In this document: positions 57,578 through 64,000 of the stretch, piece by piece
How the letters are laid out: each line of letters begins with the position of its first letter
Position numbering within the stretch: the first letter of the stretch is position 1
Assembly (NCBI RefSeq): GCF_001643015.1
Contig: NZ_CP015622.1
Coordinates: 1,253,358-1,317,357, forward strand
Origin: Corynebacterium crudilactis
GTDB taxonomy: Bacteria > Actinomycetota > Actinomycetes > Mycobacteriales > Mycobacteriaceae
DNA: 64,000 nt
Direction of reading: 5' to 3'
Program-made: the position numbers and the translations under genes
The notes under the pieces: generated by a model
Told to the model about the DNA's origin: nothing
Databases searched by the model: none
The model's input: only the letters and a program-made list of their open reading frames with translations

Positions 57578-58708
57578 TTAAAGTCCCAGTGACCTCATGA
57601 TTGTTTGGAGTTTCGCGGTGGTTTCATCAAATTCTTCTTGGGCGTCTGAATCGGCAACGATGCCGCCACCGGCCCATGCTCTGGCCCAGGTTCCATCTCC
57701 AGAGACTTCTGCGCAGCGGATAGCCACCATGTATTCGCCGTCGCCTGTGGAATCGCACCAGCCGACTGCTCCGGCATAGAAGTTTCGTGGTGATTCGGCT
57801 TCCACAATAAGTGCTTCTGCTGCGTCAGTGGGGGTGCCACAGATGGCAGGGGTGGGGTGGGTGCGAATCGCTAGTTCCAGGGCGGTGATTTGTGAGTCTT
57901 TGAGAGTACCGACGATAGGGGTTGCAAGGTGCCACATTTCGTTGGTTTTGGTGAGCTCTGGGATCACAGAAGCATCTAATTGTGAGCACAATGGCGCCAA
58001 CACAGTGCGCAGATGGTTGACTACATAGGAGTGTTCTTCTAGGTTTTTCGCACTGGCAAGAAGTTGTTCTCCTTGGGCTTTATCGCGTGCTGGATCGGTC
58101 AGTCGTGGGGCAGATCCAGCCAATGGGTATGCGGTGATGGTGGAGCCCTGGCGCTTGATCAACACCTCTGGGGAGGATCCAACCAGCATGTGGCCGTCAA
58201 ATTCGGGGCCTGCTGGGGTGAGATCCGCGATGAAGCCATCCTTGTTGTGGGATTTATCAATCAAGCGCGCTGCCACCAACAGAGGATCGACTGGTGGATC
58301 AAAGGAAATATCTACAGCACGTGCGAGGACAACTTTGTTCAGGACAGTGTTGTTGATGGTGTTAATCGCTGCATTGACACGTCGTAAATGCTCAATCGGT
58401 GAGGGATCGAGCCCTGCAACCGAGGCGCCCAGCACCGCGCCGGGTCCGAACCTGTAATAGGCGTGGGGCTCCAGCGGGCCTTCTTCGCGGATGATGGCCT
58501 TGGGCACGGTGAGTGCTGCGGGTTTATCGCGTTCGAAGGGGAGAGCGCCAACCACCATGGCTACGCGGCCTTCTTTGAGTGCGTCGACTGCTTTCCAAGG
58601 ATCGGTGAAGTTCTCTTGCGATCCTTGGGTGCGCACAGACCCATGACCTCTGGATAAGAGGAAATCTGGGGCGGTGGACGGGGCAGATAGATCGCGGTGG
58701 GCAGACAT
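57578..58708 (-). CDS. Isochorismate synthase (MenF/EntC/DhbC family)
   Basis: A 376-residue chorismate-utilising enzyme. The conserved C-terminal motifs are present: NKVVLARA (general acid/base Lys, about 121-128), HLATPIVGTL, the HPTPAICGTPTDAA stretch and ESPRNFYAGAVGW, plus a final acidic metal-site region. It converts chorismate to isochorismate for menaquinone or siderophore-like products; no partner genes adjoin, so I cannot choose. Divergent from gltX across 74 bp. Confidence 0.85.
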   Translation of the reverse strand: MSAHRDLSAPSTAPDFLLSRGHGSVRTQGSQENFTDPWKAVDALKEGRVAMVVGALPFERDKPAALTVPKAIIREEGPLEPHAYYRFGPGAVLGASVAGLDPSPIEHLRRVNAAINTINNTVLNKVVLARAVDISFDPPVDPLLVAARLIDKSHNKDGFIADLTPAGPEFDGHMLVGSSPEVLIKRQGSTITAYPLAGSAPRLTDPARDKAQGEQLLASAKNLEEHSYVVNHLRTVLAPLCSQLDASVIPELTKTNEMWHLATPIVGTLKDSQITALELAIRTHPTPAICGTPTDAAEALIVEAESPRNFYAGAVGWCDSTGDGEYMVAIRCAEVSGDGTWARAWAGGGIVADSDAQEEFDETTAKLQTIMRSLGL

Positions 58709-58782
58709 GGTTAGTCATTCTAATCTCAGTAGTGGCGGGGTAAACGCGCGGGCAGTGGGTGTGGGCGATTATCATGGCCTCC

Positions 58783-60264
58783 ATGACTGATGTTCGTGTT
58801 CGTTTCTGCCCATCACCTACCGGCACCCCTCACGTTGGACTAGTGCGTACTGCGCTGTTCAACTGGGCATATGCTCGTCACACTGGTGGCAAATTGGTTT
58901 TCCGTATTGAAGACACCGATGCTGCTCGTGACTCTGAAGAGTCTTATGCCGCTATTATCGATTCCCTGCGTTGGTTGGGAATGGACTGGGATGAGGGCGT
59001 CGAAAAGGGCGGCCCTCATGAGCCTTACCGCCAGTCACAGCGCAAGGACATCTACCAGGACGTTTTGAAGCAGCTTATCGACGCCGGCGAGGTGTACCCT
59101 GCCTACTCCACCGCGGAAGAGGTTGAAGAGCGTCACAAGGCTGCTGGTCGCGATCCAAAGCTGGGGTATGACAACTATGACCGTGAGCTGACTGAAGAGC
59201 AGGTTGCGGCATTTGAAGCTGAGGGCCGCAAGCCTGTGTGGCGTCTGCGCATGCCAGACCAGGATTGGAAGTGGACTGACTTGGTCCGCGGCGATGTGGA
59301 GTTTAAGTCTTTCACTCAGCCTGACTTCGTTGTGGCACGTTCCAATGGTGAGCCTTTGTACACCTTGGTCAACCCAGTTGATGATGCATTGATGGACGTT
59401 ACTCACGTGCTGCGTGGCGAGGATCTGTTGCCATCTACTCCTCGTCAGCTTGCACTGTATGAAGCACTGAAGAAGATTGGTGTTGCGAAGGCAACTCCAA
59501 CCTTTGGTCACCTTCCATTCGTGATGGGTGAGGGCAACAAGAAGCTGTCCAAGCGTGATCCACAGTCCAGCTTGTTCAACCACCGTGACAACGGCATCAT
59601 CCCTGAGGGCATGCTCAACTACCTGGCGCTGCTGGGCTGGTCCCTGTCTGCGGATCAGGACATTTTCGGCGTGGATGAGTTCATTGCCAACTTTGATGTT
59701 GCCAACGTTTTGGGCAACCCAGCGCGTTTCGATCAGAAGAAGCTGGAAGCCATCAACGCGGATCACATCCGTTTGCTGGAGCCAAAGGATTTCGAGGCTC
59801 GTCTGCGCGCGTACATGACGCAGTACACCGAATTCCCAGTTGATTACCCAGCTGAGAAGTTTGCGGTCGCTGCTGAGCTCGTGCAGACTCGCATCAAGGT
59901 CCTGAGCGAAGCATGGGATCTGCTGAAGTTCTTGGTCACTGCAGATGAGGATCTGGTGCTCAATGAGAAGGCAGCCAAGAAGAACCTCAAGGAGACCGCT
60001 ATCGAGCCACTAGACGCTGGTATTGCTGCGCTAGAGGCTATCGAGGAGTGGAACACACCAAATATCGAGGCAGCCCTGAACAAGGCGCTTATCGAGGATC
60101 TCGGCCTGAAGCCACGTGTGGCATTCGGTGCACTGCGCATTGGTATCTCCGGCGAGGCTATCTCTCCACCACTATTTGAGTCCATGGATCTGCTGGGCAA
60201 GGAGTCCACATTGGTTCGCCTCAAGGCAACTCGTGAGCAGACCCCTTTCGTGGTCGCTGAGTAG
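58783..60264 (+). CDS. gltX: Glutamyl-tRNA synthetase
   Basis: A 493-residue class I synthetase. The HIGH-like motif is [10 protein letters not shown] (about 10-19) and the KMSKS-like motif is KKLSKRD (about 254-260). It is a non-discriminating type by context: Gln-tRNA is made from Glu-tRNA-Gln by GatCAB. A TATCAT -10 hexamer (58770-58775) ends 7 nt before ATG 58783, so translation is probably leaderless; ATG 58774 would lie too close. tRNA-Glu and tRNA-Gln genes are 1.6 kb downstream. E. coli HipA phosphorylates GltX, which links it to the hipBA pair in this window. Confidence 0.95.
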   Translation: MTDVRVRFCPSPTGTPHVGLVRTALFNWAYARHTGGKLVFRIEDTDAARDSEESYAAIIDSLRWLGMDWDEGVEKGGPHEPYRQSQRKDIYQDVLKQLIDAGEVYPAYSTAEEVEERHKAAGRDPKLGYDNYDRELTEEQVAAFEAEGRKPVWRLRMPDQDWKWTDLVRGDVEFKSFTQPDFVVARSNGEPLYTLVNPVDDALMDVTHVLRGEDLLPSTPRQLALYEALKKIGVAKATPTFGHLPFVMGEGNKKLSKRDPQSSLFNHRDNGIIPEGMLNYLALLGWSLSADQDIFGVDEFIANFDVANVLGNPARFDQKKLEAINADHIRLLEPKDFEARLRAYMTQYTEFPVDYPAEKFAVAAELVQTRIKVLSEAWDLLKFLVTADEDLVLNEKAAKKNLKETAIEPLDAGIAALEAIEEWNTPNIEAALNKALIEDLGLKPRVAFGALRIGISGEAISPPLFESMDLLGKESTLVRLKATREQTPFVVAE

Positions 60265-60280
60265 TTTTTAGATACAAGAA

Positions 60281-60325
60281 AGCCCGTTGTCTCGTTCTGA
60301 ACAAGAACGGAGCAGCGGGTTTTTT
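60281..60325 (+). terminator. gltX terminator
   Basis: AGCCCG (60281-60286) pairs with CGGGTT-type sequence ending 60321, with an inner CGTTCT/AGAACG stem, followed by TTTTTT. Confidence 0.88.
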
Positions 60326-60338
60326 GATAGATAATGAA

Positions 60339-60548
60339 CTAGACGGAGGCGTCGAAACGCAAAATGTCTCCGGGCTGGCAGTCAAGCTCCCGGCACAGCG
60401 CCTCTAAGGTGCTAAAGCGAATGGCTTTGGCGCGGCCGTTTTTCAGCACGGACAAATTCGCTGGGGTGATGCCGATTTTTTCTGCGAGTTCGCCGACACC
60501 CATTTTGCGGCGTGCCAGCATGACATCAATATCGACGATGATGGCCAT
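60339..60548 (-). CDS. Small Xre/Cro-type transcriptional regulator
   Basis: A 69-residue single-domain HTH protein (VGELAEKIGITPANLSVLKNG, about 17-37) of the YozG/HTH_26 type. Such genes are typically paired with a DUF2975 membrane protein, as here: the stop codon of that gene is directly followed by this ATG. The HTH probably regulates the pair through the inverted repeats upstream. Confidence 0.85.
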   Translation of the reverse strand: MAIIVDIDVMLARRKMGVGELAEKIGITPANLSVLKNGRAKAIRFSTLEALCRELDCQPGDILRFDASV

Positions 60549-61022
60549 TTAAATCACCGATTCTAGTTCGGTGGAAAAGCTGATTGCTCGGACCAACAGG
60601 GTACGCATGATATTAACCAGCAGAGCAACGCCGGTGATGAGCATCGCGAGGATAAGGCTGAAGATGATTGCACCTGGTGCGTCATCAACTTCGGCGATGA
60701 TATAGCCCATGGGGATCAGTATCGCGGCGCCTGCTGCAATGGCGATAGTGATGCGATCAACCCAGGAAATGGATTGGGTATTGAAGATTTCATCTCGTTC
60801 TACAAATTTCAGGAGGTAAAACAGACACACGATGATGAATTGCACAAGGCCAAATCCGATGATCACGAAGCTTGCCAGGATGATAAGCGGGAGCGGGGAA
60901 AGCTCGCCGGAGCTCAAATTATCGCGCACTATTTTGGTGATCAGCAAGATTTGCAGAACCAAGAGCGCAAGAAAAGCTGCACCAAAAATGATGCGGAGAA
61001 GCATGAGGATGCGGGGATTCAC
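60549..61022 (-). CDS. DUF2975 membrane protein
   Basis: A 157-residue protein with four predicted helices (about 7-30, 42-70, 90-108 and 115-140), matching DUF2975. Its function is unknown; it is found with small Xre regulators in many Gram-positive bacteria. GTG 61022 is the start and AAAGAGG-like sequence lies nearby. The regulator gene follows immediately. Confidence 0.8.
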   Translation of the reverse strand: MNPRILMLLRIIFGAAFLALLVLQILLITKIVRDNLSSGELSPLPLIILASFVIIGFGLVQFIIVCLFYLLKFVERDEIFNTQSISWVDRITIAIAAGAAILIPMGYIIAEVDDAPGAIIFSLILAMLITGVALLVNIMRTLLVRAISFSTELESVI

Positions 61023-61046
61023 AAAAGAGCCTTTCTGCTCACAATT

Positions 61047-61092
61047 ACGATGAAATATCGTTTCAAGATGTAAATCTATCGAAAAACGATAT
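61047..61092. promoter_or_regulatory. Paired inverted repeats, candidate operators for the Xre regulator
   Basis: ACGAT-N5-ATCGT (61047-61061) and TATCG-N5-CGATA (61077-61091) form two small palindromes; in addition ATATCGTTT (61055-61063) pairs with AAACGATAT (61084-61092). They lie 25-70 bp upstream of the DUF2975-Xre pair. Confidence 0.55.
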
Positions 61093-61135
61093 ATGTGCGC
61101 AAGTGGAAAGGCGCTGAAACTTTCGATGGTGGAGA

Positions 61136-61660
61136 TTAGTTCTGCTCGATGAGTGCTTTCAGCTGGCGGTTGGAGGATTCTTTAATGCGGCTAATACTGG
61201 CCAGGAATGGCACGCCAGGGGAGAGGAGGCCACTAAAAGACATGGACTGCTCAACTTCAGTGCGCCCATCCTCTAGAGGGCGCAACTTAATGGTGTCGGT
61301 GACGGACAGTAACCAGCGAGCAATGATTTTGGTGGACCAGGTCAGTTCACGATTCACGCGCACAACATCAAGCGTGGGCCGGATATTCATGGTCAGGCGT
61401 TCTGTTTCTGGGTGCCGAGTTTTCATTTTCAGCCGCATGCCCTCAGAAAGCTCTCCTGCGGCCTGCGCGCGCACAATATGCTCATTCCATTCAGGAAGGC
61501 GCTCTGTCTGCAGGATGAAATTCCAGACATCATCCACCGGCGCATCAATCTCGATGGAATTGTCGGCGCGAAGGGGGAGCGCACGGCTGACGGCCCAAGA
61601 AGACATCGCAGCGATTCCTGTCCAAAAAATTAGCGGTAATAACAGCGCTGGAAACGGCAT
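61136..61660 (-). CDS. SRPBCC-fold (polyketide cyclase/START-like) membrane-anchored protein
   Basis: A 174-residue protein with an N-terminal hydrophobic helix (about 3-22) and an SRPBCC hydrophobic-ligand-binding domain (SIEIDAPVDDVWNFILQTERLPEWNEHI, about 35-62, to the C-terminal helix RIKESSNRQLKALIEQ). The ligand is unknown. It is transcribed alone. Confidence 0.75.
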   Translation of the reverse strand: MPFPALLLPLIFWTGIAAMSSWAVSRALPLRADNSIEIDAPVDDVWNFILQTERLPEWNEHIVRAQAAGELSEGMRLKMKTRHPETERLTMNIRPTLDVVRVNRELTWSTKIIARWLLSVTDTIKLRPLEDGRTEVEQSMSFSGLLSPGVPFLASISRIKESSNRQLKALIEQN

Positions 61661-61909
61661 TGGGGGAGTATCCCTTCCATCAATTAGTCTTTGCCCTCAG
61701 CTTAGCTTCTTCAACGCAGCTTGCGCTGCTTATTAATGCTTATCGACGCACCCCTCCTTCTTGAAAATCTTTCCGCGCGCCTAATGTGTTTGGTCTGGTA
61801 TTTGCACGCTATCGACCTGCAGATTTGGCTGTATTGCACGGTTGTGGTTATAGTATTCCTCGTTGAACAGCGCGCCGTACAAACAAATACGAAGTGCATG
61901 TTGAATGAT

Positions 61910-61981
61910 TGGCCTATGGTGTAATTGGCAACACAGCGGTTTCTGGTACCGTCGTTCTAGGTTCGAGTCCTGGTAGGCCAG
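61910..61981 (+). tRNA. tRNA-Gln (CTG)
   Basis: The acceptor TGGCCTA pairs with TAGGCCA, the anticodon loop is TTCTGGT with anticodon CTG, and the T-loop is GTTCGAGTC with discriminator G. All arms fold normally. U1-A72 and the G discriminator are typical of tRNA-Gln. Confidence 0.93.
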
Positions 61982-62018
61982 CTGCGATCAGCTGGAAACA
62001 AATTGATCGTGTTCTAAT

Positions 62019-62091
62019 GCCCCGTTCGTCTAGCGGCCTAGGACGCCGGCCTCTCACGCCGGTAACACGGGTTCAAATCCCGTACGGGGTA
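62019..62091 (+). tRNA. tRNA-Glu (CTC), copy 1
   Basis: The acceptor GCCCCGT pairs with ACGGGGT (one G-U pair) and the anticodon loop CTCTCAC gives CTC, Glu. Located 37 nt after tRNA-Gln with which it is probably co-transcribed. Confidence 0.93.
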
Positions 62092-62156
62092 CTCCGCATC
62101 ATATAAATTGCGGGAAGTTTTTAAGTTTTACAAGGTTAACAATCTTGAAAAACGAT

Positions 62157-62228
62157 TGGCCTATGGTGTAATTGGCAACACAGCGGTTTCTGGTACCGTC
62201 GTTCTAGGTTCGAGTCCTGGTAGGCCAG
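62157..62228 (+). tRNA. tRNA-Gln (CTG), duplicate
   Basis: Identical to the copy at 61910-61981, 247 bp downstream, with the same spacer to tRNA-Glu. Confidence 0.93.
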
Positions 62229-62265
62229 CTGCGATCAGCTGGAAACAAATTGATCGTGTCCTAAT

Positions 62266-62338
62266 GCCCCGTTCGTCTAGAGGCCTAGGACGCCGGCCTC
62301 TCACGCCGGTAACACGGGTTCGAATCCCGTACGGGGTA
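62266..62338 (+). tRNA. tRNA-Glu (CTC), copy 2
   Basis: Same fold and anticodon as copy 1, differing at two positions (TAGAGGCC in the D arm and GTTCGAATC in the T arm). Confidence 0.93.
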
Positions 62339-62343
62339 CTTTT

Positions 62344-62385
62344 AAAAGCATCCACCTTCAGAATCTGAAGGTGGATGCTTTTGTG
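62344..62385 (+). terminator. tRNA-cluster terminator
   Basis: AAAAGCATCCACCTTCAG (62344-62361) pairs with CTGAAGGTGGATGCTTTT (62365-62382), perfect 18 bp with a 3-nt loop. Confidence 0.92.
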
Positions 62386-62664
62386 TTTGCCAGCACATCA
62401 GACATCACCCCTTCCCAGGACAAATGTACGGGGTTGCTAAGGTGGCGATTCTTAAAAACCGGGGGTGGGGGACCTCCAGCAGTTGCGGGCAGAAAACGCA
62501 AAAGCCTTTACCGGAAATTAGCTTCAGGTTAAAGTCAGGTTCATACAGAGAAGTTCATAGCCGATCACCAACAAGTTGTTGCTCTAACCAGCATAAATGC
62601 AACTTTGGAGGCTTCGGAAAGGGCGCTCTGGAGTCAATGGAACCGACCAGTTAAAGGAGAGTGT

Positions 62665-62757
62665 ATGGCAGTAAGTGAAAAGAAGACGAAGTTCGGACAC
62701 AACGAAACCGTCCTCCCGGCAGCTGGCATCGCCATAACCAAAGATTCCAAGCGCTAG
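62665..62757 (+). CDS. Possible 30-residue small protein inside the structured region
   Basis: ATG 62665 has AAAGGAG 5-9 nt upstream and encodes 30 residues beginning MAVSEKKTKFGHNETVLPAA and ending SKR. It is hydrophilic and basic, with no known family. It lies in the middle of the candidate RNA; it may be a real small protein or a chance ORF. Confidence 0.3.
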   Translation: MAVSEKKTKFGHNETVLPAAGIAITKDSKR

Positions 62758-63012
62758 AGATGCGTGAATCAGGAGCTCGCCTCGAAATGACGAATCGTTG
62801 CAGTCAACTGACACCCAACTTCTCCACCTTCAACAACCCACACTCGGCACCTTAAGCCCACAAAGGGTTCAGCGGACGCAACGACGAGAACAATTAACTC
62901 GAGTTGACGAAACTTCCGCAACATAGCCGGAAAGCGGTGGCAGCAGGTTGAAGCCACTGAGGGAAGTTGAGAGGGTCAGTTAAGAACACACACCGACCCA
63001 GATGGATATCCT

Positions 63013-63062
63013 GGCACCTTCCTCTCGAAGAAAAATTTCGAGGAAGGTGCCCTTACATTTTT
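63013..63062 (+). terminator. Strong terminator ending the structured region
   Basis: GGCACCTTCCTC (63013-63024) plus TCGAA pairs with TTCGAGGAAGGTGCC (63037-63051) with a 2-nt bulge, followed by TTACATTTTT. It shows that the region upstream is transcribed from the plus strand. Confidence 0.88.
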
Positions 63063-63293
63063 GAGTAATGCTCAGGCTGGGCAATCTGGGATATAGGGGG
63101 TGGGGGAGTCTTTCTAGATCCAGTAACTGCTCCAGTGGTGAACCCAGAAGGTCTAGTATTTAGAAGCTCAATGAGATTGCTCCTCTGGCGGAACTTCACA
63201 TTTAGAATGTATTCAAAAGTGTCTTGTGACCTTGCAATTTGTGAGAAAAGCCTTCAGTGGTTTATTGTTATCAAGTCGTAAAAACACGAACGC

Positions 63294-63366
63294 GCCCCGT
63301 TCGTCTAGCGGCCTAGGACGCTGGCCTCTCACGCCGGTAACACGGGTTCAAATCCCGTACGGGGTA
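63294..63366 (+). tRNA. tRNA-Glu (CTC), copy 3
   Basis: It has the same sequence as copy 1 apart from one C-to-T change in the anticodon stem (CTGGC), which still pairs as U-G. It stands alone, and its 3' half is overlapped on the opposite strand by the end of a serine recombinase gene. Confidence 0.92.
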
Positions 63367-64000
63367 CCATTGTGTTCTTACACATACGAGTTAGTGATTT
63401 AACAGAGGTAGCCAGGTCTTCGGACCTGGCTTTTTCTGTTTCTTGGGGTAAATCCACCCCTGTGGCCAGGTTCTCGTCCGGTTTGAGTCCTGGTACTGGT
63501 TCTGCGTGATGCTGCAAACCGATCGACTCATTCTCGGCGATGTTGGTGGTGCGGAAGACTAGCGTCCACGGTTCTAGATGAGCGTGGACATGGTGCTCTT
63601 TGTTACCTACGGAGCAGATGAGGACCTTCTCGAAGAAGATCTGGTTGAGAAGGCGCTTTTGGCCGTCCGAGGCTTTGAGGTAGGTGGAGTAGCAATTGGT
63701 GGCAAGGCTAAGCGCGGTTTCTAGCAGTTCGTCTTGCTGGACATCACTGCCTTCGAAAGATTTGAGACGGCGCTCCACCTGGGCCAAGCTTTGTTCCAGC
63801 TGCTTCTGCTCTCTGGCCATCAGATCCATGGGTAGAGCCTGGTCATAGAAGGCTTCGAGTAGTTTTTCTTGCTTGCGCCGGATAGCTAGTTCCTGGGCCT
63901 TGAGTTGGTCACGTTCTTCATCTCGGGAGGAGTTATGGAGATGCAGTTGTTCCTTGAGCCGGGGGCGCATCAATTCAAGAACTCCCGGCGGTACTTGGAT
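63329..64000 (-). CDS. Large serine recombinase, C-terminal part (runs off the window)
   Basis: The frame is open to the window edge on the minus strand; the visible 223 or so residues are the C-terminal part of a large serine recombinase/integrase. They contain the typical coiled-coil region RDQLKAQELAIRRKQEKLL and the ALPMDLMAREQKQLEQSL element after it, then a beta-rich tail. The catalytic Ser domain and zinc ribbon would lie beyond 64000. The last residues (VPRTGFEPVLPA) are read from the antisense of tRNA-Glu copy 3, so the gene ends inside the tRNA. Confidence 0.82.
   Translation of the reverse strand: MQVPPGVLELMRPRLKEQLHLHNSSRDEERDQLKAQELAIRRKQEKLLEAFYDQALPMDLMAREQKQLEQSLAQVERRLKSFEGSDVQQDELLETALSLATNCYSTYLKASDGQKRLLNQIFFEKVLICSVGNKEHHVHAHLEPWTLVFRTTNIAENESIGLQHHAEPVPGLKPDENLATGVDLPQETEKARSEDLATSVKSLTRMCKNTMVPRTGFEPVLPA

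Larger units (their letters stand above)
62450..63062 (+). ncRNA. Candidate large structured RNA of about 600 nt
   Basis: The stretch between tRNA-Glu copies 2 and 3 has no convincing long ORF but shows long-range complementarity. 5' part: CCTCCA (62473-62478) and GTTGC (62482-62486) pair with GCAAC (62599-62603) and TGGAGG (62606-62611), enclosing a CAAC-AAGTT-GTTG hairpin. 3' part: AACTGAC (62806-62812), CAACTTC (62816-62822) and CTTCAAC (62828-62834) pair in order with GTTGAAG (62947-62953), GAAGTTG (62963-62969) and GTCAGTT (62975-62981), enclosing AACTCGAGTT and GCGGA/TCCGC. An extended -10-like TGCTAAGGT (62435-62443) precedes it and a strong terminator ends it. No class assigned; neither tmRNA, RNase P nor 6S features are apparent. 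Confidence 0.45.

Noticed and set aside
61909..62368. Two similar open frames across the tRNA-Gln/tRNA-Glu pairs
   Set aside because: They are translations of tRNA genes, similar only because the tRNA pair is duplicated.
62584..62957. Short open frames antisense to the structured region
   Set aside because: No ribosome site, no family, and the terminator shows plus-strand transcription.
62450..63062. tmRNA, RNase P RNA or group II intron as explanation of the structured region
   Set aside because: No tmRNA-like acceptor or tag ORF, no RNase P core sequences, and no domain V-like hairpin with reverse transcriptase.

Overview
The window is chromosomal DNA from a Corynebacterium of the C. glutamicum group. 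The markers are the lysE/lysG lysine-export pair, the four-transmembrane MscS-type channel MscCG, ilvBNC behind a 15-codon leader peptide, the rbsRACBD cluster, serA, leuB, gltX and an oxaloacetate decarboxylase of the FAH family, in the order known from C. glutamicum. Many genes have a TANNNT -10 box 6-9 nt before the start codon, which suggests leaderless mRNAs. The proteins I can compare from memory (LysE, MscCG) are similar but not identical to the C. glutamicum ones, so this may be a divergent strain or a sister species.

Layout. 1-4.7 kb is accessory: a hipBA toxin-antitoxin pair with three spaced operators, a GNAT acetyltransferase, a spermidine-synthase-like protein, an ATPase with a winged helix beside a 28-bp-period repeat, and a frameshifted gene. 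4.8-16.5 kb holds mnmA, a MetE-like gene, an MFS exporter, a DnaQ-type exonuclease, ligA, an intact IS5-family element (11482-12438), an ACT protein, gatCA and a siderophore-utilisation flavoprotein. 16.5-25.7 kb holds pfkA, the ribose operon and a BASS transporter. 25.8-34 kb holds gatB, redox enzymes, lysE/lysG, a GST, a membrane-anchored HNH protein and DoxX. 34.4-52 kb is the amino-acid block: ilvD, mscCG, ilvBNC, CDF, DUF262, a lipoprotein, serA and leuB. 52-61.7 kb holds an orphan binding protein, a CBS/DUF294 regulator with its exonuclease, odx, a methyltransferase, an isochorismate synthase, gltX and a small HTH/DUF2975 pair.

The right end has a duplicated tRNA-Gln/tRNA-Glu pair, about 600 bp with long-range complementarity and a strong terminator, a third tRNA-Glu, and the C-terminus of a large serine recombinase whose last codons read antisense into that tRNA. 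This looks like the edge of an integrated element.

The main thread of unexplained structure is a set of intergenic composite repeats (12.5, 34.2 and 47.7 kb). Each combines a conserved box, a 27-40 bp spacer and a pair of long hairpins. Other hairpin arrays sit at 57.2-57.5 kb, and there is a candidate large structured RNA at 62.45-63.05 kb. Branched-chain amino acid synthesis is the main connected pathway here: ilvD, ilvBN and ilvC make the keto acids and leuB serves the leucine branch. LysE and MscCG are the lysine and glutamate exporters of this group. gatC, gatA, gatB, gltX and the tRNA-Gln/Glu genes together form the indirect Gln-tRNA pathway: GltX charges both tRNAs with Glu and GatCAB amidates Glu-tRNA-Gln.
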